A stretch of DNA of 64,000 nt, taken from contig OY969422.1 in NCBI GenBank assembly GCA_963699215.1, positions 744,001 to 808,000 on the forward strand, read 5' to 3'. Below the pieces are notes generated by a model. The model did not search any database and had not been told where the DNA came from. It saw only the letters and a list, made by a program, of their open reading frames with translations. Numbering within the stretch: the stretch's first letter is position 1; each line of letters begins with the position of its first letter. The DNA is from VRUE01 sp963699215 (lineage in GTDB: Bacteria > Actinomycetota > Thermoleophilia > Solirubrobacterales > 70-9). The position numbers and the translations under genes are program-made. Shown piece by piece: positions 42,356 to 50,997 of the stretch.

Positions 42356-42768
42356 CAGTGCTCCTCTCCGCTCGCTTCGACGATCTCGGTCAGCACGCCG
42401 CCGGTCGAGCGCGGCTGGATGAACGCCACCCGGCTCCCGCGGATGCCGACCCGGGCCTTGCTGTCGATCAGCTCTATCCCCGAGGCGGCGAGCTTCTCCA
42501 GGGTCGAATCGATGTCGTCGACAGCGTAGGCGACGTGATGCAGCTTCGGGCCCTTGCGGTCGAGGAACTTGCCGATCGGCGTGTCGGGGGCCAGCGGCCG
42601 CATCAGCTCGACGTGCCCGTCGCCAACATCGAGCAGAACCGCCTCGACCCCCTGGGACTCGACCGTCTCGCGATGGGCGACGGTCATCTCGAAGGTCTCC
42701 GCGTAGAGCGCGAGAGCGGCGTCGATGTCCTCGACGGCGACGCCGATGTGGTCGATCCTGTCGAACAT
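42355..42768 (-). CDS. mce: Methylmalonyl-CoA epimerase
   Basis: 137-residue VOC-fold epimerase converting (2S)- to (2R)-methylmalonyl-CoA for the mutase. Metal ligands are in the standard places: DHIGVAVEDID (His), GHVELM (Glu), KLHHVAYAVDDID (His) and LTEIVEA (Glu); GSRVAFIQPRSTGGVLTE is diagnostic of the family. The mutase large subunit (1627) and acyl-CoA carboxylase (1) lie about 40 kb away. In an operon with a DUF1385 gene upstream and two small genes downstream. Confidence 0.93.
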   Translation of the reverse strand: MFDRIDHIGVAVEDIDAALALYAETFEMTVAHRETVESQGVEAVLLDVGDGHVELMRPLAPDTPIGKFLDRKGPKLHHVAYAVDDIDSTLEKLAASGIELIDSKARVGIRGSRVAFIQPRSTGGVLTEIVEASGEEH

Positions 42769-42779
42769 CGGCGCGCAGT

Positions 42780-43604
42780 CTACGTTGCCGGCGCCGGCTC
42801 GCCCTCGCCGGCGCCGGACCGCTCGACGCGAAGGATCTCGGCCAGCGCCGCGATCCCGACCTGGAGCTGCTCGGGAGTGGGCTCCTTGGTCGCGAGGTGG
42901 CGCTGGATCTCGCGGCCAGGGGTATGGAAGGCCTCGGCCAGCGGGGCGCCGTGGTTGCGGTCGCTCCAGGCGAACATCTCGACCGCGAGCGAGGCGCCGC
43001 CGAGGCCGACGGCGGCGCGAGCCAGCGGGCTCGGCCGCTCGACCAAGCGCTCCAGCATCAGGGCGCCGCCGCTGGAGAGCAGCATCATCGGCGCGATCAG
43101 GTTGGAACCGCAGCGGTCGTGCTCCTTGGGCACCGATGCCGGGTCCTCGACCCCCTGCTCGTAGGCGGCGATCGCCTTGTGCTCGACGCCGTGGTAGGCG
43201 GCCAGGTCGCGGTCGGTGAGAGCGACGACGGCCGGCGCGGCCCCCAGGACCTGCACGACCGTCTCGCGCAGCGCCGAGCTCTTCAGCCGCCGTCGCAGGG
43301 CCGCGGTGGCGACCAGGGTCGAGCCGATCGCGGCGATCACCCGCCAGTCCTCGAAGGGCAGCCGCGCCGCGGGCAGCCGCCGCCGCACGAGCGGCAGCAC
43401 CGCCATCGCCTCGGCGAGTTTCAGCGGCCCGCGCAGCCCCGGCACCCGCCCAGCCAACTTCGGCGCCAGCTCCGGCTTGCGCTCGGAGACGACCTGTACC
43501 TCTCCCTCCGGCGTCCGCACGGCAGCGGCCCAGTGCGTCGGCCCATGGATCAGCAGCCCGTTGCGCAGAGCCATCCCACCGAGTCGCAGCTTCTCGTCGC
43601 TCAC
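42780..43604 (-). CDS. DUF1385 family membrane protein
   Basis: About 274 residues from GTG 43604 (a TTG eight codons earlier is possible). GGMALRNGLLIHGPTHWAAAVR, the central YHGVEHKAIAAYE and HDRCGSNLIAP match DUF1385, where the conserved His/Glu/Cys suggest a metal-dependent enzyme. Hydrophobic segments (VIAAIGSTLVATAAL, ARAAVGLGGASLAVEMFAW) indicate membrane association. In many genomes the family lies near prfA/rpmE; here it precedes mce. Function not established. Confidence 0.8.
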   Translation of the reverse strand: MSDEKLRLGGMALRNGLLIHGPTHWAAAVRTPEGEVQVVSERKPELAPKLAGRVPGLRGPLKLAEAMAVLPLVRRRLPAARLPFEDWRVIAAIGSTLVATAALRRRLKSSALRETVVQVLGAAPAVVALTDRDLAAYHGVEHKAIAAYEQGVEDPASVPKEHDRCGSNLIAPMMLLSSGGALMLERLVERPSPLARAAVGLGGASLAVEMFAWSDRNHGAPLAEAFHTPGREIQRHLATKEPTPEQLQVGIAALAEILRVERSGAGEGEPAPAT

Positions 43605-43652
43605 AACACCAGAAGATAGAGCGCCCAAGGCACCGCCAAGGGCGTTGCCCGG

Positions 43653-44393
43653 CTAGGACCGCAGTGCCGGGGTCCAGCCAGGTGGAAAGGCGCCGGCGGT
43701 GACGTCGCCGCTGCCGCGGTCGAACCAGCCGGTGGCGACCTTCGTCGCGGGCCGCTCCTCGATCAGCGGGCGTACGTCACCGATCTGCGCCAGCAGATGC
43801 AGCGAGGAGCCGAGCTGGAAGTCGGCTGCCGTCGGCACCTCGCCGCCGATCGCGCCTGCGTCCATCAGGGCCTCAACCGAGTCGAGCTGGCCAGGCAGCG
43901 CCTGCAGCGTGGCGTGAACGCGCTCGGCGGTGATGCCGAGGTAGCGCCACGACGCGCGCACGGTCCGGATCGCGAAGTCGGTGCCGGCGGGGTCGAGCTG
44001 CCCCGCCCCCGCAAACGTCCCCATCGACTCGGGGCGAAAATGGAGCGCGCCGAAGGCGAGCACACGGCCGCTTTCCTGCAGGTCCTCGATTATCGCGGGC
44101 TCCGCCTCGCGGATCGCGTCGGCGGTCGCCTCCGGGTAGAGACCGGCGTCCGGGTGCAGCTGGTCGAGGCGCGCGAAGATCGCCGACGTGCCGTGAACCG
44201 GCTCGTCGTCGACCAGCAGTCCCGGAACGGTCCTGCGCCCTTCGCCATAGATCCGCTCGACCTCCTCGGCCTGCTGGCCGGTGACCAGCTCCACCGTCTC
44301 GTACTCGCTGCCGAGCCGGTCGAGCGCGGCGCTCACCGCCAAGCAGGGGTGTGAGAGAGGCACCACGTGGAGGACGAGCTGCGGCTGAGACAT
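43653..44393 (-). CDS. Glutathione S-transferase-like protein
   Basis: 246 residues. The N-terminal thioredoxin-like domain (LVLHVVPLSHPCLAVSAALDRL, GRRTVPGLLVDDEPVHGTSAI) has the GST cis-Pro (TVP) and the following acidic-Thr/Ser pair, and the C-terminal domain is helical (ALMDAGAIGGEVPTAADFQL). Actinobacteria of this type usually lack glutathione, so the thiol donor may be mycothiol or another compound. It lies 48 nt upstream of the DUF1385 gene on the same strand. Confidence 0.8.
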   Translation of the reverse strand: MSQPQLVLHVVPLSHPCLAVSAALDRLGSEYETVELVTGQQAEEVERIYGEGRRTVPGLLVDDEPVHGTSAIFARLDQLHPDAGLYPEATADAIREAEPAIIEDLQESGRVLAFGALHFRPESMGTFAGAGQLDPAGTDFAIRTVRASWRYLGITAERVHATLQALPGQLDSVEALMDAGAIGGEVPTAADFQLGSSLHLLAQIGDVRPLIEERPATKVATGWFDRGSGDVTAGAFPPGWTPALRS

Positions 44394-44419
44394 CGGCGAA
44401 ACCCTAGCGGCGGCGGAGA

Positions 44420-44474
44420 CCGAGGGTCGTCACGGAGTGCCTCGCGAAGCGGCGCCTCCCGTGACGACCCTCGG
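44420..44474. repeat. Structured palindromic element, family C, short copy
   Basis: Perfect 16-bp inverted repeats (44420-44435, 44459-44474) enclose only 23 nt, which contain TGCCTCGCGAAGCGGC, the first hairpin of the family C cargo. The arms (CCGAGGGTCGTCACGG) are specific to this locus. It begins 4 nt after the stop codon of the 44479 gene. Confidence 0.8.
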
Positions 44475-44478
44475 CCTC

Positions 44479-46065
44479 CTATGGGGTCACACCGTATGCC
44501 GCAACGGTGCCGCTGATCTCGTAAGTGACGAGCAGCATCGCCTTGCCGGTCGGGCTGTCCCAGCGCGGCACGAACTCGATCCCCTCGGGCCCGAGGTCGC
44601 CTTCCCGCGTGTTGATCCAGCCGGCGAACTCGGCCTCGCCCGGAGTCGAGGAGAGGTCGAAGGCGTAGATCATCCCGCTGCGCTCGGCGGCGAGGAAGGC
44701 GTAGGTGTGGCCGCCGACCTCGCCGGTGGTCACCGCCTCCGGCTCGGGGCCCTTGTTGTCGGAGCGGTTGTCGATGTTCGAGGCGACGTTGTCCTTGTTG
44801 AAGTTCGCCGCGTCGAGCGTGGCCGAGAGCCGCTCGAGCTGATCGCCGGTGTCGTAGACGACCCGGCCGCTGGGGCTGAGCAGCGACATCGAGCGGCCGC
44901 CGAAGGCGTAGAGCTGCTCGTAGGCCGGATCGGCGTCGGTGTTGCCGAGAGTTTTGGTCACGTTCAGCCGGCCGAGCTGACTGTTGGCGCTGACCCCGGC
45001 GGGGAAGACCTCGGGCGCCAGCGGCAGCGCGCTCACCCGCGACTCCTCGGCGAAGAAGTCCCAGTCGCGGGCGTCGCCCTCGTTGGCGGTGGCGATCAGC
45101 GTCCGCGTCGCGTACTTCGACTTGTGGAAGTGACCAAGCCACTCCCACTCGCCCGGCCAACGGTCGGGCACCCGCACCTTCACGGTAAAGGCCGAGATCG
45201 CGTCGGGCTGGTACATGCCGAAGACGCTCGGGTGCGGTTCGATGTTCGGCGTCGCCCCGGTGTCGGTCGCGTCGAACGCGTTCTCCACCAGGCCGTGGTT
45301 CTTGAAGCCGAGGCTGCGCACTGAGACGAACTCCGCCTCGTCGACGTCGAGGACGCCGATCGCGTTCGCCTCCTGGATCGAGACCCAGGCCCAGTCGCCC
45401 TGAGCGGCGATGTACTCGGGCTCGAGGTCCTGCTCGACGGTCGAGCCCGGGGTGAAGACCCTGACCGGGCCACGCAGCGGCACGCCGCTGAAGTCAGCGG
45501 TCTCGATCTCGGCTTTTTTCAGCCCCCGCTTCAGGTCGATCACCGTGACCGAGCCCTCCGGGTCGACCGAGCCGTCGTCGGCCGGCTCGCCCTCGTTGGC
45601 GACCAGCAGGTAGCGCTCGTCCTTCGCGGTGGCGATCATGTCGGGTAGCGGCCCGGCCGGGAAGGTGGCGAGCAGGGTGCCTTTCTTGGCGTCGAAGACG
45701 ACGACCTTGCCGGGTTCGCCGACGTTGGCGGCCTCGACGGCGACAGCGACGGCACGGAGCTCGGAGAGGTAGACGACGCTGTTGGGGCCGTCGCCGAAGG
45801 GGCTGAGGTCGAGCGGCGCGAGCGGCAGCGGCGCGGCCGGTTTGGAGAAGTCGAAGACGTCGAGCTGGTTGTTCTCGGCGTCGGTTGCGAAGACACGCTT
45901 CGTCTTCGGGTCGAAGGCGGCGATCTCGGCGGTCGCCTCGCCTCCCGCCGGGGTGCGGCCGAGCAGCTCGAGGTCGAGCGGTGCCGGCGCGGCGGGCGCG
46001 GCGGGCACGACCAGGGCCGACACGGCCAGGGACAGGACGATGAGGCGCAGCGATTGCTTGAGCAT
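44479..46065 (-). CDS. Choice-of-anchor I family secreted protein
   Basis: 528-residue exported protein with a signal peptide (LRLIVLSLAVSALVVPAAPA). A seven-bladed beta-propeller-like body matches the choice-of-anchor I / mesenchyme-specific glycoprotein family: AEIAAFDPKTKRVFATDAEN, LPDMIATAKDERYLLVANEGE, PEYIAAQGDWAWVSIQEANAI, TLIATANEGDARDW and NKGPEPEAVTTGEVGG are its recurring signatures. Relatives accompany extracellular phosphatases or nucleases; no catalytic residues are evident here. No C-terminal anchor is seen. Separated from rarA by 279 nt that hold one hairpin (46173-46208) and no gene. Confidence 0.82.
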   Translation of the reverse strand: MLKQSLRLIVLSLAVSALVVPAAPAAPAPLDLELLGRTPAGGEATAEIAAFDPKTKRVFATDAENNQLDVFDFSKPAAPLPLAPLDLSPFGDGPNSVVYLSELRAVAVAVEAANVGEPGKVVVFDAKKGTLLATFPAGPLPDMIATAKDERYLLVANEGEPADDGSVDPEGSVTVIDLKRGLKKAEIETADFSGVPLRGPVRVFTPGSTVEQDLEPEYIAAQGDWAWVSIQEANAIGVLDVDEAEFVSVRSLGFKNHGLVENAFDATDTGATPNIEPHPSVFGMYQPDAISAFTVKVRVPDRWPGEWEWLGHFHKSKYATRTLIATANEGDARDWDFFAEESRVSALPLAPEVFPAGVSANSQLGRLNVTKTLGNTDADPAYEQLYAFGGRSMSLLSPSGRVVYDTGDQLERLSATLDAANFNKDNVASNIDNRSDNKGPEPEAVTTGEVGGHTYAFLAAERSGMIYAFDLSSTPGEAEFAGWINTREGDLGPEGIEFVPRWDSPTGKAMLLVTYEISGTVAAYGVTP

Positions 46066-46172
46066 GCGCGCAACCTGTCACCCGGCCGGCGCCCAGGTGT
46101 TGGCCAGATGTTCCCAGGCGGTTGAAAAGCTGTTTCGGGGAGGTGAAAGCCGGTGACAGAGGGCCCGACCAC

Positions 46173-46208
46173 GATCGACGACCGCGCAGTCCCGCGCGGT
46201 CGTCGATC
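46173..46208. terminator. GC hairpin downstream of rarA
   Basis: A perfect 15-bp stem (46173-46187 with 46194-46208) with 6-nt loop lies about 137 nt beyond the rarA stop and 108 nt upstream of the next gene's start. It could end rarA transcription; no U-run. The rest of the 46066-46344 gap shows nothing else I can support. Confidence 0.5.
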
Positions 46209-46344
46209 CCCCCTGCTTTCCCCTTGTTACTCCCGGCCGGAGACCCCCAGTCCAGGCCTCCGGCCGGTATGTCGGCTCTCCCTGGCTCTAACTTGGAAAG
46301 CCGCCCTTTGAAACACGATGTCTCTTGGGAAGTTGCGCCTGCGA

Positions 46345-47712
46345 CTAAGCGTCTCTCTGGCTACTGGAGAATTTCTTGCGCAGTGCCTCCAGGCGCCTTC
46401 CCAGCTCGGCCTCGAAGCCACGATCGCTGGGGTGGTAGAAGCGCAGTTCCTGGAGCCCGGGCGGCATCAGCGACTGGTCGCTGACCGCGCCCGGCTCGTC
46501 GTGCGCGTAGCGATACCCCTCGCCGCGGCCGAGCTTCGCGGCGCCCGGATAGTGCGCGTCCCGCAGGTAGTCGGGGGGCGTCTTGGCTCCGTTCTCCCGC
46601 ACCTCGGCGCGGGCGCGGCCCAGGGCTTTGTAGGAGGCATTCGACTTCGGCGCCAGCGCCAGGTAGACGGTCGCCTGGGCGAGGTTGAGCGCGCACTCGG
46701 GCAACCCCACGCGGTCGACGGCGCGGGCGGCCGCATCGGCGACGAGCAGCGCCTGCGGGTCGGCGTTGCCGACGTCCTCGGAGGCGAGGATGACCATGCG
46801 GCGGGCGATGAAGCGTGGGTCCTCGCCGCCCTCCAGCATCACCGCCATGTAGTAGAGCGAGGCGTCGACGTCGGAGCCCCGGGTCGCCTTGATCCAGGCC
46901 GAGACGAAGTCGTAGTGGCGGTCGCCATCGCGGTCGTAGTCGAGCGCCTTGCGCTGCAGTGCGTCCTCGACCGCGGCGACGTCGACCGCATCCGATTTTG
47001 ACCCACCCCCAGCGTGGTCAAGGTCGGATACGCGCTCGACTGCCCGCTCCAGCGCTGAGAGGGCGACGCGGGCATCGCCGCCAGAGCGGTGCGCGAGCAT
47101 CTCCAGCGCCGCATCCTCTACCGGTGGCGGGTCGGCGAGCCCACGCTCTGGGTCGGCGAGCGCCCGCAGCAGCAGCTCCTCCACCTGCTCCGGCTCCAGC
47201 GGCCGCAGCTCGTAGATCTGGCAGCGCGAGAGCAGCGCCGAGTTGACCTCGAAGTAGGGGTTCTCGGTGGTCGCCCCGATCAGCGTCAGCAGCCCCTCCT
47301 CGACCGCCGGCAGCAGTGCGTCCTGCTGCGCCTTGTTGAAGCGGTGGATCTCGTCGAGGAAGAGCACGGTGTGCCGCCCGTTGGCGCCGCGCCGCTCCCG
47401 AGCCCGCGCGATCACCGCCCGGATCTCCGCCCGCCCCGCATTGACAGCCGACTCCTCCTCAAAAGCCCCATCCGCCCCAGCCGCCGCGATCCGCGCCAGC
47501 GTCGTCTTCCCCGATCCCGGTGGCCCGTAGAGGATCGAGCTGTGGGGATGCCCCGACTCGATCGCGGTCCTCAACGCCGATCCCTCGCCGAGGACGTGCT
47601 CCTGGCCGACCAGCTCTTCAAGCGAGCGCGGCCGCATCCGCACCGCCAGCGGCGCGTCCGCCAGCGGCGCATCCGCGCCGCGGTCGTCACCCGCGTCGAA
47701 CAATCGCTCCAT
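46345..47712 (-). CDS. rarA: Replication-associated recombination protein A (AAA+ ATPase)
   Basis: 455-residue clamp-loader-like ATPase acting at stalled forks. Walker A GPPGSGKT is at 63-70, Walker B LFLDEIHRF near 117, sensor 1 IGATTENP, arginine finger SRCQIYELRP, and the C-terminal MgsA tetramerisation domain (DFVSAWIKATRGSDVDASLYY, VYLALAPKSNASYKALGRA, PPDYLRDAHYPGAAKLG). A short palindrome (46990-47029) encodes an extra SDLDHAGGGSKSD segment between the lid and C-terminal domains. Divergent from the MpaB gene. Confidence 0.93.
   Translation of the reverse strand: MERLFDAGDDRGADAPLADAPLAVRMRPRSLEELVGQEHVLGEGSALRTAIESGHPHSSILYGPPGSGKTTLARIAAAGADGAFEEESAVNAGRAEIRAVIARARERRGANGRHTVLFLDEIHRFNKAQQDALLPAVEEGLLTLIGATTENPYFEVNSALLSRCQIYELRPLEPEQVEELLLRALADPERGLADPPPVEDAALEMLAHRSGGDARVALSALERAVERVSDLDHAGGGSKSDAVDVAAVEDALQRKALDYDRDGDRHYDFVSAWIKATRGSDVDASLYYMAVMLEGGEDPRFIARRMVILASEDVGNADPQALLVADAAARAVDRVGLPECALNLAQATVYLALAPKSNASYKALGRARAEVRENGAKTPPDYLRDAHYPGAAKLGRGEGYRYAHDEPGAVSDQSLMPPGLQELRFYHPSDRGFEAELGRRLEALRKKFSSSQRDA
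46990..47029. repeat. Short hairpin inside rarA
   Basis: 14-bp arms (46990-47003, 47016-47029; two mismatches, which become U-G pairs in plus-strand RNA) enclose 12 nt. On the minus strand it contains TTGACCACGCT followed by a G-run and GGTCAA, the same core as the hairpin at 50278-50326. It adds about 13 residues to RarA, in frame. Confidence 0.6.
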
Positions 47713-47752
47713 GCAGCGATACTCTCAGGCCGGCCTTCGGGAGGCACCAGCT

Positions 47753-48616
47753 ATGGCATCTGTTCTGCCCCACCCAGACGAAGTCGCATCGCTCGTTCCG
47801 GCGCAGGGCTCGACGGCCTGGCGCTACGCCGGCGACGCGCGCCTGATCGCCACCGGCGCCTACGCGATCTTGCTCCAGGTTGCGCATCCGACCGTGGGGG
47901 CCGGCGTCAGCGAGCATTCCGACTTCCGCGCGGATCCCTGGGGTCGGCTGCTGCGCACCCTCGACTACTCCTACGCGATGACCTATGGCGGACCCGCTCT
48001 GGCGGGCGAGATGGGACGGCGCATTCGCGAGATGCACAAGCGCATCAGGGGCCGCAGGCCCGACGGCGAGCCCTACAGCGCCCTCGAGCCGGAAGCCTAC
48101 GCCTGGGTCCACGCAACCCTCGTGCACTCCATCGTCAAGGGCCACTCGCTGCTCGGCCGGCCGATGAGCACCGCGCGGATCGAGGAGCTGTACGCCGAGT
48201 GGCGTCGCAGCGGACGGTTGATCGGCGTGCGCGAGCGTGACCTGCCGGAGGATTGGAGCGCCTTCGGCGACTACTTCGAGCGCATGGTGGCGGAGCGCTT
48301 GGAGTGCACCCCGGCGGTCGGCGAAGTCCTCGAGGCGCTGGAGAGCCCCGCGAGGCCGCCAGTGCGCTTTCTCCCCGAGCTGGCGTGGCGGCTCGCCCGC
48401 CTGCCCGCGGTGCGCCAGAACGTGCTCATAACCCGCGGGCTGCTGCCTTCGACCCTGCGCGAGCGCTTCGGGATCGGCTGGACGCGTCGCCAGCAGCGCG
48501 AGCTGATGTTGCTGGCGTCTGCCTCCCGAGCGGCGACGCCGCTGCTGCCCCGCGCCGTGCGCAACGTCGGCCCCAGCTACCTGCGCTGGCGGCGGCAGGC
48601 GATCGCCCACGCCTGA
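47753..48616 (+). CDS. MpaB/latex-clearing-type oxygenase domain protein (DUF2236)
   Basis: 287 residues from ATG 47753, chosen because GGGAGG lies 8 nt upstream; a start at 47711 is possible but overlaps rarA's start. The family blocks are GSTAWRYAGDARLIATGAYAILLQVAHPTVGAGV (heme-ligand-like His), WVHATLVHSIVKGH and DWSAFGDYFERMVAERL. DUF2236/MpaB proteins include the rubber oxygenase Lcp and fungal mycophenolate MpaB; bacterial homologues are mostly uncharacterised. Substrate unknown. Confidence 0.82.
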   Translation: MASVLPHPDEVASLVPAQGSTAWRYAGDARLIATGAYAILLQVAHPTVGAGVSEHSDFRADPWGRLLRTLDYSYAMTYGGPALAGEMGRRIREMHKRIRGRRPDGEPYSALEPEAYAWVHATLVHSIVKGHSLLGRPMSTARIEELYAEWRRSGRLIGVRERDLPEDWSAFGDYFERMVAERLECTPAVGEVLEALESPARPPVRFLPELAWRLARLPAVRQNVLITRGLLPSTLRERFGIGWTRRQQRELMLLASASRAATPLLPRAVRNVGPSYLRWRRQAIAHA

Positions 48617-48672
48617 GCACCGAGCGGGGAAACCTCCCCCGGCTCCCCATCTCACGGCGTAGAATCGCCGGC

Positions 48673-50271
48673 ATGGAGATCGCCACGCAAAGCCCCCCTG
48701 CCCAGTCCACGCTCGAGTCCTTCAACCCCGCTACCGGAGAGCTCGTCGGCTCCGTCGCCACGATCACCCCGGACGAAGTCCAGGCCGTAGTAGACGACGT
48801 CGCCCGCATCCAGCCTGCCTGGGCCGAGCTCGGCCTCGACGACCGCGCCCGCTACATGCGCCGCGCCGCCGACGCGCTGCTCGACGACATCGACGAGCTC
48901 GCCGAGCTGCTCGTCTCCGAGCAGGGCAAGGCGCGCGCCGAGGCCTACACGATGGAGCTGCTGCCGACCGTCGACGCGCTCCACTGGTGCGCCAAGGCCG
49001 GCCCCAAGATCCTCGCCGACGAGAAGGTGCGGATGTCGCAGGCCTTCCTGGCGAGCAAGAAATCGCGCTTCACCTACGAGCCGATCGGCGTCGTCGGCGT
49101 GATCGCGCCCTGGAACTACCCCTGGTCGATCCCCTTCGGCGAGGTCGCGATCGCGCTGATGGCGGGCAACGGCGTCGTGCTCAAGCCGGCCAGCCTGACG
49201 CCGCTGCTCGGCGAGGCGATCCGCCGCGTCTTCGAGAAGGGCGGCCTGCCCGAGGGCCTGGTCCGCGTCGTCCACGGCGGCGGCGGCGTCGGCGACGCGC
49301 TGGCGAAGTCGAGCGCCGGCAAGATCTTCTTCACCGGCTCGGTCGAGGTCGGGCGCAAGGTCGGCGAGGTGTGTGCGAGGCAGCTGAAGGGCTCGGTGCT
49401 CGAGCTGGGCGGCAAGGATCCGATGATCGTCTGCGCCGACGCCGACCTCGGCAACGCGATCTCCGGCGCCGTCTGGGGCGGCTTCGCCAACGCCGGCCAG
49501 ACCTGCTCGGGGATCGAGCGGGTCTATGTGATGCGCGAGATCGCCGACCGCTTCATCGCGGGCGTCGCCCGCGAGGCGCAGCAGCTGCGGCTCGGCAACC
49601 CGCTCGAGTGGGAGACGGAGATCGGCCCGATGACCTCCGCGGGCCAGTACGAGATCGTCGTCGACCTGATCGAGGACGCGGTCGCCGCCGGCGCGACCAA
49701 GCTCTGCGGCGGCCCGACCGAGGTCGCCGGCCTCTCCGGCAAGTTCGTCGCCCCGACCGTGCTTACCGGGGTCACGCACGAGATGCGGATCATGCGCGAG
49801 GAGGTCTTCGGCCCGGTGCTGCCGATCGTCGTCGTCGACTCCGAGCAGGAGGCGATCGACCTCGCCAACGACTCCGAGTTCGGCCTCGGCGCCTCGGTCT
49901 GGACCAAGGACCGCCAGAAGGGTGCGCGGATCGCGCGGCGGGTCGAGTCGGGCATGGTCTGGGTCAACGACCACTCCTTCAGCCACGGCGCCTGCCAGTG
50001 CGCCTGGGGCGGCGTCAAGGACTCCGGCGTCGGCCGCTCCCACTCCAAATTCGGCTTCTACGAGTGCGTCAACGTCAAGATGAACGCCTGGGAGCCGGGC
50101 CTGACCCGCGACTTCTGGTGGCATCCCTACGACGAGACCCTGGGCGAAGCGGTGCGCGCCTCGGCGAAGCTGCTCTACGGCAAGGGCGCGACCCGGACCA
50201 AGGCCCTGCGCGAGGGTGCTGTGCCGCTGCTCAAGGTCGGCGCCCGCACGCTGCGCAAGAAGCGGCACTGA
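48673..50271 (+). CDS. Aldehyde dehydrogenase with C-terminal extension
   Basis: 532-residue NAD(P)-aldehyde dehydrogenase. Asn148 (APWNYPW), Glu244 (SVLELGGKDP) and Cys278 (NAGQTCSGIERV) form the catalytic set. After the usual end of the fold (SGVGRSHSKFGF) there are about 65 further residues with aromatic WWHPYDETLGEAV and a basic helix ending RTLRKKRH, which may bind membrane. Relatives are annotated as succinate-semialdehyde or fatty-aldehyde dehydrogenases. ATG 48673; single gene, with a hairpin (50278-50326) just after its stop. Confidence 0.9.
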   Translation: MEIATQSPPAQSTLESFNPATGELVGSVATITPDEVQAVVDDVARIQPAWAELGLDDRARYMRRAADALLDDIDELAELLVSEQGKARAEAYTMELLPTVDALHWCAKAGPKILADEKVRMSQAFLASKKSRFTYEPIGVVGVIAPWNYPWSIPFGEVAIALMAGNGVVLKPASLTPLLGEAIRRVFEKGGLPEGLVRVVHGGGGVGDALAKSSAGKIFFTGSVEVGRKVGEVCARQLKGSVLELGGKDPMIVCADADLGNAISGAVWGGFANAGQTCSGIERVYVMREIADRFIAGVAREAQQLRLGNPLEWETEIGPMTSAGQYEIVVDLIEDAVAAGATKLCGGPTEVAGLSGKFVAPTVLTGVTHEMRIMREEVFGPVLPIVVVDSEQEAIDLANDSEFGLGASVWTKDRQKGARIARRVESGMVWVNDHSFSHGACQCAWGGVKDSGVGRSHSKFGFYECVNVKMNAWEPGLTRDFWWHPYDETLGEAVRASAKLLYGKGATRTKALREGAVPLLKVGARTLRKKRH

Positions 50272-50277
50272 CTCTCA

Positions 50278-50326
50278 GACGAGAGCTACATTGACCACGC
50301 TATAGGGGGTCAATGTAGCTCTCGTC
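50278..50326. repeat. 19-bp perfect hairpin between aldehyde dehydrogenase and ccmA
   Basis: Perfect 19-bp arms (50278-50296 and 50308-50326) with an 11-nt loop ACGCTATAGGG, 6 nt after the aldehyde dehydrogenase stop. It shares TTGACCACGCT with the rarA hairpin and TATAGGGGG with the 1582 palindrome. Probably ends the upstream transcript before the ccm operon. Confidence 0.8.
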
Positions 50327-50349
50327 GCTCACTTGGGGAGAATCCGAGC

Positions 50350-50997
50350 GTGAGTACGGCGATTGAGCTGCGTGGCCTGCGACGAGACTTCGGCGAAACA
50401 CCGGTCCTCGACGGAATCGACCTGATCCTCGAGGCGGGTGAGTCGCTCGTCGTCCTGGGGCCGAACGGGGCCGGCAAGACGACGCTGCTGCGCATCCTCG
50501 CCACCCTGCTGCGGCCTGGCGGCGGCGAGGTGCGGGTGCTGGGGGCACGGCTGCCGAGCGAGGCCTGGAAGGCGCGCGGCCGGATCGGCTTCCTCGGCCA
50601 CGATCCACTCCTCTACCGCGACCTGAGTGGGCGCGAGAACCTGCGCTTCCACGCCGACCTGCACGGGCTGCGCGGCGGCGCGGCAGAGGCACGGATCGAG
50701 GAGCTGCTCGCCGCGATCGGGATGGGGCGGCGCGCCGAGCAACGGGTCGCCGAGCTCTCGGCCGGGATGCGCCAGCGGCTGGCGATCTGCCGCTGCGTCC
50801 TGCACGAGCCCGAGCTGTTGCTGCTCGACGAGCCGGACTCCAACCTCGACGCCGAAGGGCGCGAGCTGGCACGTGAGCTGATCGGACCGAGCGAGGGACG
50901 GGCCCGCGTCCTCGTCACCCACGACCCCGAGCGAGCGCTGCCCGACGCCGACCAAGTGCTGCGGCTGGGCGCCGGTGGCAGGGTGGCGGTCGCGTGA
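50350..50997 (+). CDS. ccmA: Heme exporter ATP-binding protein CcmA
   Basis: 215-residue ABC ATPase of cytochrome c maturation (system I). Walker A GPNGAGKTT near residue 38, signature LSAGMRQRLAICRCVL, Walker B LLLLDEPDSNLD, switch VTHDPE. Identified by context: ccmB and ccmC follow. The GTGA junction with ccmB overlaps by 4 nt. With CcmB it powers release of heme-loaded CcmE; no ccmE or ccmF is in the window. Confidence 0.9.
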   Translation: MSTAIELRGLRRDFGETPVLDGIDLILEAGESLVVLGPNGAGKTTLLRILATLLRPGGGEVRVLGARLPSEAWKARGRIGFLGHDPLLYRDLSGRENLRFHADLHGLRGGAAEARIEELLAAIGMGRRAEQRVAELSAGMRQRLAICRCVLHEPELLLLDEPDSNLDAEGRELARELIGPSEGRARVLVTHDPERALPDADQVLRLGAGGRVAVA

